Shown here in pieces: positions 17,596 through 26,236 of a DNA stretch of 64,000 bases (its first letter is position 1; every line of letters starts with the position of its first letter). The translations under genes and the position numbers were made by a program. Source of the DNA: Candidatus Bathyarchaeum tardum (GTDB taxonomy: Archaea; Thermoproteota; Bathyarchaeia; Bathyarchaeales; Bathyarchaeaceae); the NCBI GenBank assembly GCA_029762755.1, contig JARVGH010000001.1, positions 186,001 to 250,000 of the forward strand. Direction: 5' to 3'. The notes under the pieces were generated by a model. That model saw only the letters and a list, made by a program, of their open reading frames with translations. It did not search any database and was not told the DNA's origin.

Positions 17596-18882
17596 TTAAG
17601 TTATTTCAGCTTCAAGATATGTAGAAAATGCCTTCACAACCTTAACCTGAACAAATTTTCCTAGCATGTTTTCAACTGATTTTATCACAATGGGTTTGTA
17701 CGCAAAATTGCGGCTTATCCAAGAGTCATTTTTTCCTTTTTCATTAATCAAAACTTTTCCTGTCCAGCCTTTCCAATTCTTGTTTTGATCAAACGAAACA
17801 TGCCTAGCAAGTAATGACATTTGTTTGCTTCGGCGATTAACCTCTTCTGGTGCAATAGGATGCATTTTTTCTGCCGGAGTGTGAGGACGTGCAAAAAACT
17901 TGGAAACATTCACCACATCAGGGCTAATCTTAGTTATCAAGAGTTTTGTGTTTTCAAAAGCTTCTTTTGTTTCGCCTGGAAAACCACAGATGACATCCGT
18001 TGCAAGGGTTAACTGTGGAAACTTTTTTCGAAATGTTTCTACAACAGTTTGAAACTCATTAACAGTGTATCTTCGATTCATTAAACCAAGAACTTTATCG
18101 TCCCCGCTCTGAACTGGCAAATGCAAGAACTTGAAAATTTTATCACAATCATATGCTTCAACAAGTTCGTCAAGCATTCCCAAAACATGATCTGGATTCA
18201 TCATCCCTACTCGGACCAAAAAATTTCCTTCTATATCTCCTATTTTTTTGAGTAAATTTGCAAGATTTGTTTTTTTGTCATTTCCGTAACATGCAGTATC
18301 TTGAGATGTTAACCAAAACTCCTTCGCCCCTGAACACAAATCTTGATTCACTCTATTGACAATGCCCTCAACAGAGTTGCTCCTTAGTTGACCTCTAGCG
18401 AAATGAACACAACAATATGAACAATTGCCCAGACAACCGTAATTAATTGGAATTACGCTAACAACAGGATTTACGGCAACCCTTGGGAGTTCTAAACCTG
18501 ACTCTGAATTGTTATCTACTGAAACTACTTTTTCTCCAGATTTTACTCTCTCTAACACATCAACAATTTTTTCTCCTGGAGCTGGACCTGTTATGGCATC
18601 AAATTTGATCTCTGACTCTATGCGTTCAAAATTTATCACTGGCAAACAACCAGTAACAATCAACTTCTTGTTTTTTGGAACTTTTTTTAGCATGTTTATA
18701 ATCCGATTTTCAGTTGGAGACTTAACGGCACACGTGTTATAAACTACAAAATCTGCGTCAGCAATGTTCTCAACTAGTCTAAATCCTGCCTCTGAAAGAC
18801 ATCCTGCTATGACTTCTCCGTCTGCAAGATTTGCTGAGCACCCAAAACTCTTGATGTAAACCATTTTAGACTCTTTGCCCAT
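17596..18882 (-). CDS. tRNA t6A37 methylthiotransferase (MtaB/CDKAL1-type)
   Basis: A 428-aa radical SAM enzyme that adds a methylthio group to t6A at position 37 of ANN-decoding tRNAs. An N-terminal UPF0004 domain has cysteines (SFGCSANLADGE, VYNTCAVKSPTE, VTGCLP) for one iron-sulfur cluster. The radical SAM cluster motif is CLGNCSYCC, and a C-terminal TRAM domain follows. The family usually begins at the internal ATG before VYIKSFGCS (18864), so the six extra residues are uncertain. It lies next to tRNA-Asn, an ANN... decoder. Confidence 0.93.
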   Translation of the reverse strand: MGKESKMVYIKSFGCSANLADGEVIAGCLSEAGFRLVENIADADFVVYNTCAVKSPTENRIINMLKKVPKNKKLIVTGCLPVINFERIESEIKFDAITGPAPGEKIVDVLERVKSGEKVVSVDNNSESGLELPRVAVNPVVSVIPINYGCLGNCSYCCVHFARGQLRSNSVEGIVNRVNQDLCSGAKEFWLTSQDTACYGNDKKTNLANLLKKIGDIEGNFLVRVGMMNPDHVLGMLDELVEAYDCDKIFKFLHLPVQSGDDKVLGLMNRRYTVNEFQTVVETFRKKFPQLTLATDVICGFPGETKEAFENTKLLITKISPDVVNVSKFFARPHTPAEKMHPIAPEEVNRRSKQMSLLARHVSFDQNKNWKGWTGKVLINEKGKNDSWISRNFAYKPIVIKSVENMLGKFVQVKVVKAFSTYLEAEIT

Positions 18883-19139
18883 TACTTTCAGCTCGTGTTA
18901 CATCAAACCGTTACAGAATGAGTAATATGAGTTATACGGTTTTACCTATTGCCAAAAACCTAATGGTTTTCTGAATTGGCTTTTTAACACGTTGGTAATA
19001 TGAAAACAAAACTGAATGATGCAAAATCTTATAAGTTGATGTCTATTCATGTTTGTATCATATTTTTATCTTAACATTAAGACATATAAGTCCCAGCCAC
19101 TGTCTGCATAAATAATTGTCACAGTGGAGAGAATAAAAA

Positions 19140-19295
19140 ATGAAACTAATTACACTACACTTACCTGAACCGTACATCCAAGCCTTAGACAACTTAGTCG
19201 ATGAAAAGTATTACCCTAACCGTGCTGAAGCAATACGCACAGCTGTCAGAGACTTGCTCAGCATAGAAGCATGGGGGCGTAGCCGAAATGGTTAG
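19140..19295 (+). CDS. Ribbon-helix-helix transcriptional regulator
   Basis: A 51-aa RHH (CopG/Arc-type) protein: strand MKLITLHLPEPYIQALDNLV, then the helix-turn-helix YYPNRAEAIRTAVRDLL. The ATG at 19140 follows GGAGAG with good spacing. Similar short RHH regulators are tied to cell division (CdrS group) in archaea, but no ftsZ is nearby. It overlaps the following ORF by 8 bases. Confidence 0.85.
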   Translation: MKLITLHLPEPYIQALDNLVDEKYYPNRAEAIRTAVRDLLSIEAWGRSRNG

Positions 19296-19479
19296 AAACC
19301 TAGAAAAACTCGAAAAACTTGAACGCCCAAGCGATCTCACTAAAATGGCAATGGAATCATTAGATATCTGTCCTTCATTTCCCAAACTAGACCTAACTAA
19401 CATTGAGTGCTTCTCTGACGCTGGACCAATTGTTTATGTTGATTTTGGTCTAGACCAAATCGAAGAATTAGAAGAATAA
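19288..19479 (+). CDS. Small acidic protein coupled to the RHH regulator
   Basis: A 63-aa ORF whose ATG overlaps the last codons of the RHH gene, implying coupled translation. The sequence is charged and helical at the start (VRNLEKLEKLERPSD), with a short hydrophobic strand (GPIVYVDFGL) and an acidic end. No family was recognised. It may act as a partner of the RHH protein or be the C-terminal part of a split regulator. Confidence 0.6.
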   Translation: MVRNLEKLEKLERPSDLTKMAMESLDICPSFPKLDLTNIECFSDAGPIVYVDFGLDQIEELEE

Positions 19480-19492
19480 ACTCTTCTATTTC

Positions 19493-20128
19493 CTACATTT
19501 TTCTTTTGAATTTTGAAATTGACCTTTTTACCCTAATTTTGAACGGTATCCCTTTTCCCCTCGGAGATGTGGCTCCGCGAATTACTGCCTTTGCAATTTC
19601 GTCAATGTTGGGATCTGCGTCAACAACTGTGTATGCTGAACCAATTTCTGGGGCATAATGCGAATCGCTTCCTCCAGTTTGGGGAAGATTCAGTTGTTCT
19701 GCAAATTTTCTGCTGTAATGAGTCAAAACAGAAAATGGAATAGAGGCAGCGTTCATGACTTCAACTGCATCATAGCTTGTCACCTTTCTTGTTGCAGGAG
19801 ATTTGTAAAACGCAGTAGGATGAGCAGCCACTGCTATTCCTCCAGCTTCGTGAATCTGTTGTATTGTTTCTTCCATGCTTAATTTTGCTGGAATTGGTGT
19901 TGTCAGGTTAATCCCCAGAAGATGTCCTTGTAATGTGGAGACCTCTATTCCGGGGATAACAATAATTTCTTTAGTTTTTAGTTTAAGTGCTCCTTCAACA
20001 CTGTTATGGTCTGTTATTGCAACCCCGTCTAGTCCACGTTTTTTCGCGAAGGAAACAACCTGCTCAAGGGTTATAGATGAATCTTTGGAATAACATGTAT
20101 GAACGTGAAAATCGATTTTTAATCCCAA
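19493..20128 (-). CDS. PHP-domain metal-dependent phosphoesterase
   Basis: A 211-aa PHP protein with metal-binding motifs DFHVHTCYSKDS, ITDHNSVEGAL, PGIEVSTLQGHLLG, AAHPTAFY and GGSDSHYAPEIGSAYT. This is a full set for a trinuclear site. Stand-alone archaeal members hydrolyse phosphate esters or nucleotides, and the substrate here is unknown. It is 22 bases downstream of metG on the same strand and may be cotranscribed. Confidence 0.9.
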   Translation of the reverse strand: MGLKIDFHVHTCYSKDSSITLEQVVSFAKKRGLDGVAITDHNSVEGALKLKTKEIIVIPGIEVSTLQGHLLGINLTTPIPAKLSMEETIQQIHEAGGIAVAAHPTAFYKSPATRKVTSYDAVEVMNAASIPFSVLTHYSRKFAEQLNLPQTGGSDSHYAPEIGSAYTVVDADPNIDEIAKAVIRGATSPRGKGIPFKIRVKRSISKFKRKM

Positions 20129-20150
20129 AGATTTCCCTTCGTTGATGGTT

Positions 20151-21884
20151 CTATTGTGTTTTTGATTTTTTTAGTTTGGCTCTTACTTGCTCTACTCTGG
20201 CTTGAAGCTCTTCTTCGTTTTCTTCAATTTTGCTGAACAACAATGTAGGGTTGCTTATCTTGTGACCTGCAGGCAGTTTTTGTTCTGTTTGGTTCCAGTT
20301 TTGTTCATGTACTGAGCCATCTAAATTAAGCAACTGCCATATTTTCTGTGAAGTAAAGGGAATAAAGGGTGCCATAATTATCGCCAACTGTTTCACGATT
20401 TGAACAGCAACATACATTGTATTGCAAGCTTGTTGGGGCTCTGTTTTGATGGTCTTCCAAGGCTCTTTATCATTAAAGTATCTGTTTCCTAAATGAGCAA
20501 GACTAATTGCCTGACGCAGGGCCTCTTGAAGTTTGAAAGTTTCCAACCGATCTGCAATGGTTCTAATTATATCCTTTGCTTCATTCAGGGCTGCTTTGTC
20601 TTTTTCATCAAGATTATTTGGCTCTGGAATTGTGGCATCGAATCGTTTGTTTATGAACGTTAATGTTCTGTGAACAAAGTTCCCGAAGGTGTCGTTTAGG
20701 TCTGAGTTCACTTTTTCGATAAGAGTTGTCCACGAAAAGTTTGTGTCTTTTACTTCGGGACGTATGGCCAGCAAGGAGTATCTCCAGTAATCTGCAGGAA
20801 ACAGTTCCAAAGCTTCATCAATCCAAACTCCGATTCTGCGGCTTTTAGAAAAGGCTTGACCGTCAAACATCAAAAACTCTGTGGAATGAACCGTCCAAGG
20901 CAGATTATATGATTCATGAGTGGCAAGCAACAAAGCAGGCAAAATAACTGTGTGGAACGGGATGTTGTCTTTTCCAATGAAGTAAATTGTTTTGGTTTGT
21001 TTGTCAAACCAGTATTCTTTCCATTTTTCTTCCTGTCCCAGATTCTTGAAGTATTGAATAGTAGCAGACAAATAACCCAAAACCGCTTCAACCCACACAT
21101 AGATTGTTTTACCTTCAGAACCCGGAAATGGTGAAGCAATTCCCCATTTGTTATCTCGGGTAACTGGTCGAGGCTTTAGTCCGCTTTTCAAAAGATTCAA
21201 AGTAAAGTTTCGAGCATTATCTGGCAAATTCTGGTTGCCCTCAATGTAATCTTGAAGTTTTTCACTCAACTTTGGCAAATCAAAATACCAGTGCTTTCTT
21301 GTTTGAACAACCGGGGTCTCATTACAGATTGCGCAACGAGGCTCCAAAAGATTAGTAGGCTCAAGAAGGATACCACAAGCATCGCACTGGTCTCCTCGTG
21401 CACCCGTATCTTTACATTGTGGACATGTCCCTTCAACGAACCTGTCAGGTAAGAAGCGGTCACATTTTGGACAGTAGAGCTGTTCAGTTTCTTGGGTGAA
21501 AATATATCCGTTCTCATAAATTTTTAACAAAAAGTCATGAACAAACTGTTTATGAACAGGGTTTTCTGTGCGAGTATAGTTGCTGAAGGCTATTCCCCAT
21601 CGTTTGAAAAGGTCAGATACTTGGGCGTGGTTTCTATCAGTCAATTGTTTTGGAGGAATATTAAGACGGACTGCCTCGATTTCGATAGGGGTTCCATGTT
21701 CGTCTGAACCTGTTACGTAAACGACCTCTTCTCCTTTTAGTCGATAATAACGAGCAACAACGTCGGCAGAAAGAATCGAACTAACAATGTTTCCTAGGTG
21801 TGGAACATAATTGATATACGGCCATGCAGAAGTAACCAAAATTTTAGTCAACACATACACTTCCACTAGTTTTCTTAGACTCAT
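20151..21884 (-). CDS. metG: Methionyl-tRNA synthetase
   Basis: A class I synthetase charging tRNA-Met. HIGH-type motif in PYINYVPHLGN, two zinc knuckles (CPKCDRFLPDRF...CPQC and CDACG...CAIC), and KMSKS-type loop FSKSRR. The protein has about 566-577 residues and lacks the C-terminal tRNA-binding domain of the long form. ATG 21884 is the first start, but the family N-terminus (TKILVTSAWPYINY) suggests a TTG at 21851. Confidence 0.95.
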   Translation of the reverse strand: MSLRKLVEVYVLTKILVTSAWPYINYVPHLGNIVSSILSADVVARYYRLKGEEVVYVTGSDEHGTPIEIEAVRLNIPPKQLTDRNHAQVSDLFKRWGIAFSNYTRTENPVHKQFVHDFLLKIYENGYIFTQETEQLYCPKCDRFLPDRFVEGTCPQCKDTGARGDQCDACGILLEPTNLLEPRCAICNETPVVQTRKHWYFDLPKLSEKLQDYIEGNQNLPDNARNFTLNLLKSGLKPRPVTRDNKWGIASPFPGSEGKTIYVWVEAVLGYLSATIQYFKNLGQEEKWKEYWFDKQTKTIYFIGKDNIPFHTVILPALLLATHESYNLPWTVHSTEFLMFDGQAFSKSRRIGVWIDEALELFPADYWRYSLLAIRPEVKDTNFSWTTLIEKVNSDLNDTFGNFVHRTLTFINKRFDATIPEPNNLDEKDKAALNEAKDIIRTIADRLETFKLQEALRQAISLAHLGNRYFNDKEPWKTIKTEPQQACNTMYVAVQIVKQLAIIMAPFIPFTSQKIWQLLNLDGSVHEQNWNQTEQKLPAGHKISNPTLLFSKIEENEEELQARVEQVRAKLKKSKTQ

Positions 21885-22077
21885 CCGTCCTTAAAGAGAT
21901 AATGTACTTAAAGACAACGGAAATAAAAATAAGATAGACAAAAAATTTTTAGTTAATTGCCATAACTTCAAAATGATAAAAATTAACTATTTTTTTCCAG
22001 TGCATAATATCTATGCTTTGCTTCTTCAGAAAACTATTCAACATTGTAGAGCATCTTAATTGCAGAAGGAAACCAAA

Positions 22078-23340
22078 ATGACTGTCCGCCCTCAAAGCCG
22101 TAAAAACAAACCTTTGGTCATTTTTGATGTTGAAGGTGTCATAATACCAAAGAACCGTTTTTTAGTCTTTGAGTTATCCCGCAAAACAGGCATTTTTTCC
22201 TTCATTAAAATCGTTATCCTTGGTTTGCTTTACGAAGTCCGAGTATTATCTCTAGAATACGCTTTGGAAAAAATATTTCAAATGTTTAAAGGAATTCCAG
22301 AAAACGAAGTTATAGAACTTACCAAAAACGTGCCCTTCATGCCTGGAACTGAAGAAGTTTTCAAAAAATTGAATTCAAAAGGCTATAAAACTGCTCTTAT
22401 TAGTTCGGGACTTCCAACCAAAGTAGTAGAAGATTTTGCGGCAACCCTTCAGGTTGACCATGCTTATGGAATTGATCTTGAAGTAACAGACGGACTTTTG
22501 ACCGGAAAAATAAAAAATGACTTGACAAAAGCAGGTGCAAAAGCTGTTATTTTAAAACAACTTCTCGAAACTGAAAAAATTACCCCCGAAGAGTGTATTG
22601 TTGTAGCCGATGACCGTAATAATCTTCCTATGTTTTCACTATCAAAACTACGTATTGGTTACAACCCTGATTTTTTACTAACTGCAAAATCTGATTTCAT
22701 CACACGGGGCGCATTAACAGAAATTTTGCCCCAAATATTGGGGGAAAAACAATCAATTTCCAAACCCAAAAAAACACAACCTAAAGGTCCCCGGGAATTA
22801 ATTCACATTGGTAGTTTCCTGTTAACCTTTATTTCAATGTATTTTCTTGGAAGCTTTCTACTTGCCTTTTTGATAGTTTTGGTTACTGGTTTGTACACCT
22901 TATCCGAAATTGCCCGAATACGAGGCGTAAATATTCCTGTGCTTTCATTCATAACTTGGAAAGCAGCAAACAAAACTGAACTCTATGAGTTTGCTACTTC
23001 TCCAATATTTTTTGCTCTTGGAATCGCTCTTGCCCTTTTTGTGTTTCCTGAACCGATAAATTACGCATCTATTGCGGTACTCACCTTGGGGGATGGGGGT
23101 GCTCATGTGTTTGGGATGAAGTTTGGAAAACATCCTTTGCCTTCTAACAAAGGAAAAAGTGTAGAAGGAACCATTGCAGGTTTCTTTTGTGCTTTTTTCG
23201 GTGCATTGTTTTTTGTAAGTCCTGTAATGGCTTTGGTTGCTGCTGCTGTGGGTATGTTGATTGAAGGACTTCCAAATCCATTAAACGATAATTTGTTATT
23301 GCCTTTAGTTTCAGGTTTTGTTCTTGTTTTAATAATGTAA
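22078..23340 (+). CDS. Fusion of HAD phosphatase and dolichol/phytol-kinase-like membrane domain
   Basis: The N-terminal 220 residues are a SerB-like HAD domain: motif I FDVEGVI (the usual second aspartate is glutamate), motif II ALISSGLPTKVVE, and motif III VVADDRNNLPMF. After a lysine/proline linker, the C-terminal half has about six membrane helices with TLGDGGAHVFGMKFG and NKGKSVEGTIAGF, the signature of CTP-dependent lipid kinases (dolichol, phytol or diacylglycerol). The start is ATG 22078 after AGAAGG. A role in prenyl-alcohol or archaeal lipid phosphate metabolism is inferred. Confidence 0.8.
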   Translation: MTVRPQSRKNKPLVIFDVEGVIIPKNRFLVFELSRKTGIFSFIKIVILGLLYEVRVLSLEYALEKIFQMFKGIPENEVIELTKNVPFMPGTEEVFKKLNSKGYKTALISSGLPTKVVEDFAATLQVDHAYGIDLEVTDGLLTGKIKNDLTKAGAKAVILKQLLETEKITPEECIVVADDRNNLPMFSLSKLRIGYNPDFLLTAKSDFITRGALTEILPQILGEKQSISKPKKTQPKGPRELIHIGSFLLTFISMYFLGSFLLAFLIVLVTGLYTLSEIARIRGVNIPVLSFITWKAANKTELYEFATSPIFFALGIALALFVFPEPINYASIAVLTLGDGGAHVFGMKFGKHPLPSNKGKSVEGTIAGFFCAFFGALFFVSPVMALVAAAVGMLIEGLPNPLNDNLLLPLVSGFVLVLIM

Positions 23341-23448
23341 TCTAACGGGCGTTTTTACGATAGAATTAAAAGATTCAATTAATTATACTATTACGACACA
23401 TAAAATTGATAGCCTTCAAAATAACAAATCAAAGGAAGTTTTCGCTGC

Positions 23449-24057
23449 TTGGCTGATTCTAGTAAAATTGAGTACAGGCCTATCTCTGTTCGTGACGCAC
23501 TTAAAGAAATGAAAGATGTGTCCGAAATAATGATTGACCTAGCCTATTCTGCAGCCCTTTTTAACAGTGATGAACTCGCAGAAGAAGTAATGGAACTCGA
23601 AAAAAGAGTAGATTATCTAGATTATATCATAAACATGAACATCATGCTTGCAGCCAGAGATGCTGATGATGCAAAACACCTAACAGCTGTATCTACAGTA
23701 GCTGCAGCTACAAACAAAGTTTCGGACGCTGCAGCAGATATCGCAACTATTGTTCTAAAAAACATTGGAATTCATCCAATTGTGCGCAAAGCCTTTGAGC
23801 AAGTTGAAGAACGCTTAGGACGAGCAATAGTCAAGTCGGATTCAATTTTAATTAACAAAACCCTTGGCGAGCTAGAATTAGCCGCTAAACTCGGAGTTGA
23901 CATAATAGCCATTCGGCGTCATTGTGAGTGGATAATAGACCCCGAGGACGATGAGAAAATCGTGGACGGTGACGTTTTGATTTCTAGGGGTGCTCCCAAT
24001 GGTACGGATGATTTAAAGGCTTTAGCTTCTGGTAAATTAAACGAGTTGGAAGAATAA
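23449..24057 (+). CDS. PhoU-like / RCK_C regulatory protein, copy 1
   Basis: A 202-aa protein with TTG start after AAAGGAAG. The N-terminal helical PhoU-like half contains MKDVSEIMIDLAYSAALF, and the C-terminal TrkA-C (RCK_C) half is ligand-binding (RAIVKSDSILINKTLGEL, DGDVLISRGAP). Such proteins regulate cation channels or Mg transporters by binding a small ligand. There is no transporter next door. It is 13 bases upstream of a paralogue. Confidence 0.8.
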   Translation: MADSSKIEYRPISVRDALKEMKDVSEIMIDLAYSAALFNSDELAEEVMELEKRVDYLDYIINMNIMLAARDADDAKHLTAVSTVAAATNKVSDAAADIATIVLKNIGIHPIVRKAFEQVEERLGRAIVKSDSILINKTLGELELAAKLGVDIIAIRRHCEWIIDPEDDEKIVDGDVLISRGAPNGTDDLKALASGKLNELEE

Positions 24058-24070
24058 GGAAAGAACTGAA

Positions 24071-24676
24071 TTGGCAATAACTGATGAACATTTAAAGCAA
24101 ATAGTTGACAAGCTTGTTATCCTGAAGAATACGTCTGAACTCATGATTGACCTGGCCTATTCTTCACTTTTGCTTAACAGCCAATCCTTAGCTGAAGAAG
24201 TTGAAGCCCTAGAAAATCGCATAGACGACCTTTACACTGAATTTGAGCTATTAGTCTTATCTGTTGGATTTACGCCTGAAGAATCAAAAGACTTCTTGGG
24301 CTTAATACGGTTAGGCGCTATTACTGAGCAAATTGCAGACGCAGCAATGGAAATTGCAGATGTTGTACTTAAGGGACTGGAACCTCATCCCATTTTGCGC
24401 CTTGTTATCGAAGAGGCAGAAGAGACTGTAACTAAAGTAACTGTTTCGGAAGATTCCTCGTTCGTGGGAAAAACTATTCGAGAAGCCCAAATACAAGAAG
24501 AAACAGGCATGTGGGTTTTGGTTATTAGACGAGCAAACTGGTGGTTACGACCTCGCCCCAACACAGTAATTCATGCAGGTGACGTTTTGATTGCTGCCGG
24601 TTACGCTGAAGGAGAAGCAGACTTTGAATCTTTAGCTTCAGGGACACAAAAAGAAACCCCTGACAAAGATTCTTGA
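24071..24676 (+). CDS. PhoU-like / RCK_C regulatory protein, copy 2
   Basis: A 201-aa paralogue of the gene before it, with the same layout: a helical PhoU-like half (KNTSELMIDLAYSSLLLNS) and an RCK_C half (DSSFVGKTIREAQIQEETG, HAGDVLIAAGY). The two probably form a heteromer and are cotranscribed. TTG start at 24071. Confidence 0.8.
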   Translation: MAITDEHLKQIVDKLVILKNTSELMIDLAYSSLLLNSQSLAEEVEALENRIDDLYTEFELLVLSVGFTPEESKDFLGLIRLGAITEQIADAAMEIADVVLKGLEPHPILRLVIEEAEETVTKVTVSEDSSFVGKTIREAQIQEETGMWVLVIRRANWWLRPRPNTVIHAGDVLIAAGYAEGEADFESLASGTQKETPDKDS

Positions 24677-24727
24677 TCTTTTTGTTTTGATACACCCTGC
24701 TAAAGATATGATTATTGCAGCGTTGTT

Positions 24728-24856
24728 ATGGTGTCTGCTAATGAACTTTCAATTGAACTATTAAATTATCTGGGATTCATCCTGTCTGAAAGTGTAAATT
24801 GCAACGCATCTGCAATAGTTGGAATTATTAAAAACTGCAAACACGTTTGTTGTTAG
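24728..24856 (+). CDS. Possible 42-aa ORF in the gap before TFB
   Basis: ATG 24728 opens a short frame ending in cysteine-rich KNCKHVCC. The sequence has helical character (LSIELLNYLGFILSES), but I recognise no family and see no strong ribosome site. Chance is possible. Confidence 0.2.
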   Translation: MVSANELSIELLNYLGFILSESVNCNASAIVGIIKNCKHVCC

Positions 24857-24978
24857 AAATTGACCCCTGGATGTTATTGACTGCTTGATTGTTGTCGCAT
24901 CGTTAATAACCAAAGAAAGTTACTGGCATACACTAAAAACATTCAATGAAAAATAAAAAAGTAAAATAAACTAAAAAA

Positions 24979-25048
24979 GGTAGGGAAAAAGTTTCATCAA
25001 TTTAGTTGTGTTTCCCTGCCACAACAAACTCAATTGCCCAATTGTTGT
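24979..25048. terminator. Two adjacent hairpins downstream of TFB
   Basis: GGTAGGGAAA (24979-24988) pairs with TTTCCCTGCC (25011-25020), allowing one G-U pair. ACAACAA (25021-25027) pairs with TTGTTGT (25042-25048) with an inner CAATTG/AATTG. Both lie just beyond the 3' end of the leftward TFB gene and could shape or end its transcript. Confidence 0.35.
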
Positions 25049-25073
25049 TATTAAACTCAGTTTACAGTTAGAG

Positions 25074-25988
25074 TTAGGCTTTTGTCAAGTTAAGACTCTT
25101 CATTAGATCCCGTTTTCTGTTTCGAACAGTAACTTCTGTAACGTTTGCTGCTTTAGCAAGCTGTGCCTGTGTTACTTTTTCTTTAAGCATTTTGGCTGAC
25201 AAATAGAGAATAGCGGCGGCTAATCCTGATGGATCTTTTCCTGTGGTTGCATAGTTCCGTTTTGCTTCTCGTATCAGGTTTATTGCTAATCCTTCAACAT
25301 CGCTGGAAACTTTGGCGTTTTCTGCTACTTTTGTAATGTAATCTGTTGGGTCGTCAATTGGCATTCGCATGTCAAGATTTCTAACGATTACGCTGTATGA
25401 TCTGGCAATTTCTTTTCCAGTTCGTTGGCTGGCTTCTGAAATTTCTTTTAATGTTCTAGGCACCTTAGTGAACCTTACTGCAGCGTATAATGATCCTGCG
25501 ACCATTCCTCCAATGCTTCTTCCCCGAACTAATCCTTCATTCAAGGCTTTTCTGTAGACAATTGCTGCCATGTCATGAACTGAAGATGGCATGTGGAGAA
25601 CATCAGACAGGCGTTGAAGTTCGCTCATGGCTAGCATGAGGTTTCTGCTTTGTGATGCGTGAACTTTTGATCGTGTGTGCCATCGTCTTAGGCGCCACAT
25701 TTGTTGTTTAACTTTTGGCGAAAGTGGGCGCCCAAAAGCGTCTTTTTCTACGCGTATGACTGTTGATAGCCCTTTATCGTAATGAGAATAGTTTGTTGGG
25801 GTTCCAGCTCTTGCTCTGGAGTCTCTTTCTTGTGGTGTAAATGCTCTCCATTCTGCTTCTTGGCTTTGCAGACTGTCTTCTACTACTAATCCACACTTGC
25901 TACAGACAGATTCTCCCATTTCGGAGTCTAAAACTAGGTTTGTACTGCCACATTCAGGGCATTTGAGTGAGACTGCCTGTTTAGTCAA
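25074..25988 (-). CDS. tfb: Transcription initiation factor B (TFB)
   Basis: The archaeal TFIIB homologue that binds TBP-TATA-BRE and recruits RNA polymerase. It has 304 aa: an N-terminal zinc ribbon CPECG...CSKCG, the B-reader/linker with EWRAFTPQERDSRARAG, then two cyclin repeats ending in a helix-turn-helix (LAKAANVTEVTVRNRKRDL). The TTG start at 25988 follows GGGGTGA. It is divergent from the NrpR-like regulator, with a palindrome at its TATA box. Confidence 0.97.
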   Translation of the reverse strand: MTKQAVSLKCPECGSTNLVLDSEMGESVCSKCGLVVEDSLQSQEAEWRAFTPQERDSRARAGTPTNYSHYDKGLSTVIRVEKDAFGRPLSPKVKQQMWRLRRWHTRSKVHASQSRNLMLAMSELQRLSDVLHMPSSVHDMAAIVYRKALNEGLVRGRSIGGMVAGSLYAAVRFTKVPRTLKEISEASQRTGKEIARSYSVIVRNLDMRMPIDDPTDYITKVAENAKVSSDVEGLAINLIREAKRNYATTGKDPSGLAAAILYLSAKMLKEKVTQAQLAKAANVTEVTVRNRKRDLMKSLNLTKA

Positions 25989-26036
25989 TATTATTTCACC
26001 CCTTTAACGCTCACATCTATATCTTAGGCGGTCTGG

Positions 26037-26045
26037 TATATAAAT
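26037..26045 (-). promoter_or_regulatory. TATA box of tfb
   Basis: ATTTATATA on the minus strand lies about 50 bases before the TTG start of tfb. Its upstream edge, where the BRE would be, merges into the 18-base palindrome. Confidence 0.5.
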
Positions 26046-26061
26046 ATGACGTATGTCATAT
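26044..26061. promoter_or_regulatory. Palindrome at the tfb core promoter, candidate operator
   Basis: ATATGAC-GTAT-GTCATAT is a perfect 7-base inverted repeat with a 4-base spacer. It overlaps the upstream edge of the tfb TATA box and the expected BRE. A dimeric regulator bound here would compete with TBP/TFB. The divergent regulator gene next door is an obvious candidate, by inference. Confidence 0.45.
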
Positions 26062-26236
26062 CCAGTTTTTGGGTTCAAAAACAAAAATTTATCATAAAAC
26101 CGTAGTGAACTAAACAATTTTTAGGAACTTTTCAAACGAATATAAGGACAATTTCATCAGTAAATACAACAACAATGAAAAGCTGATAAGTAAAATAGTA
26201 TGCTTATTGAATAACTGTACAGCGGAGTTAAAGTTC

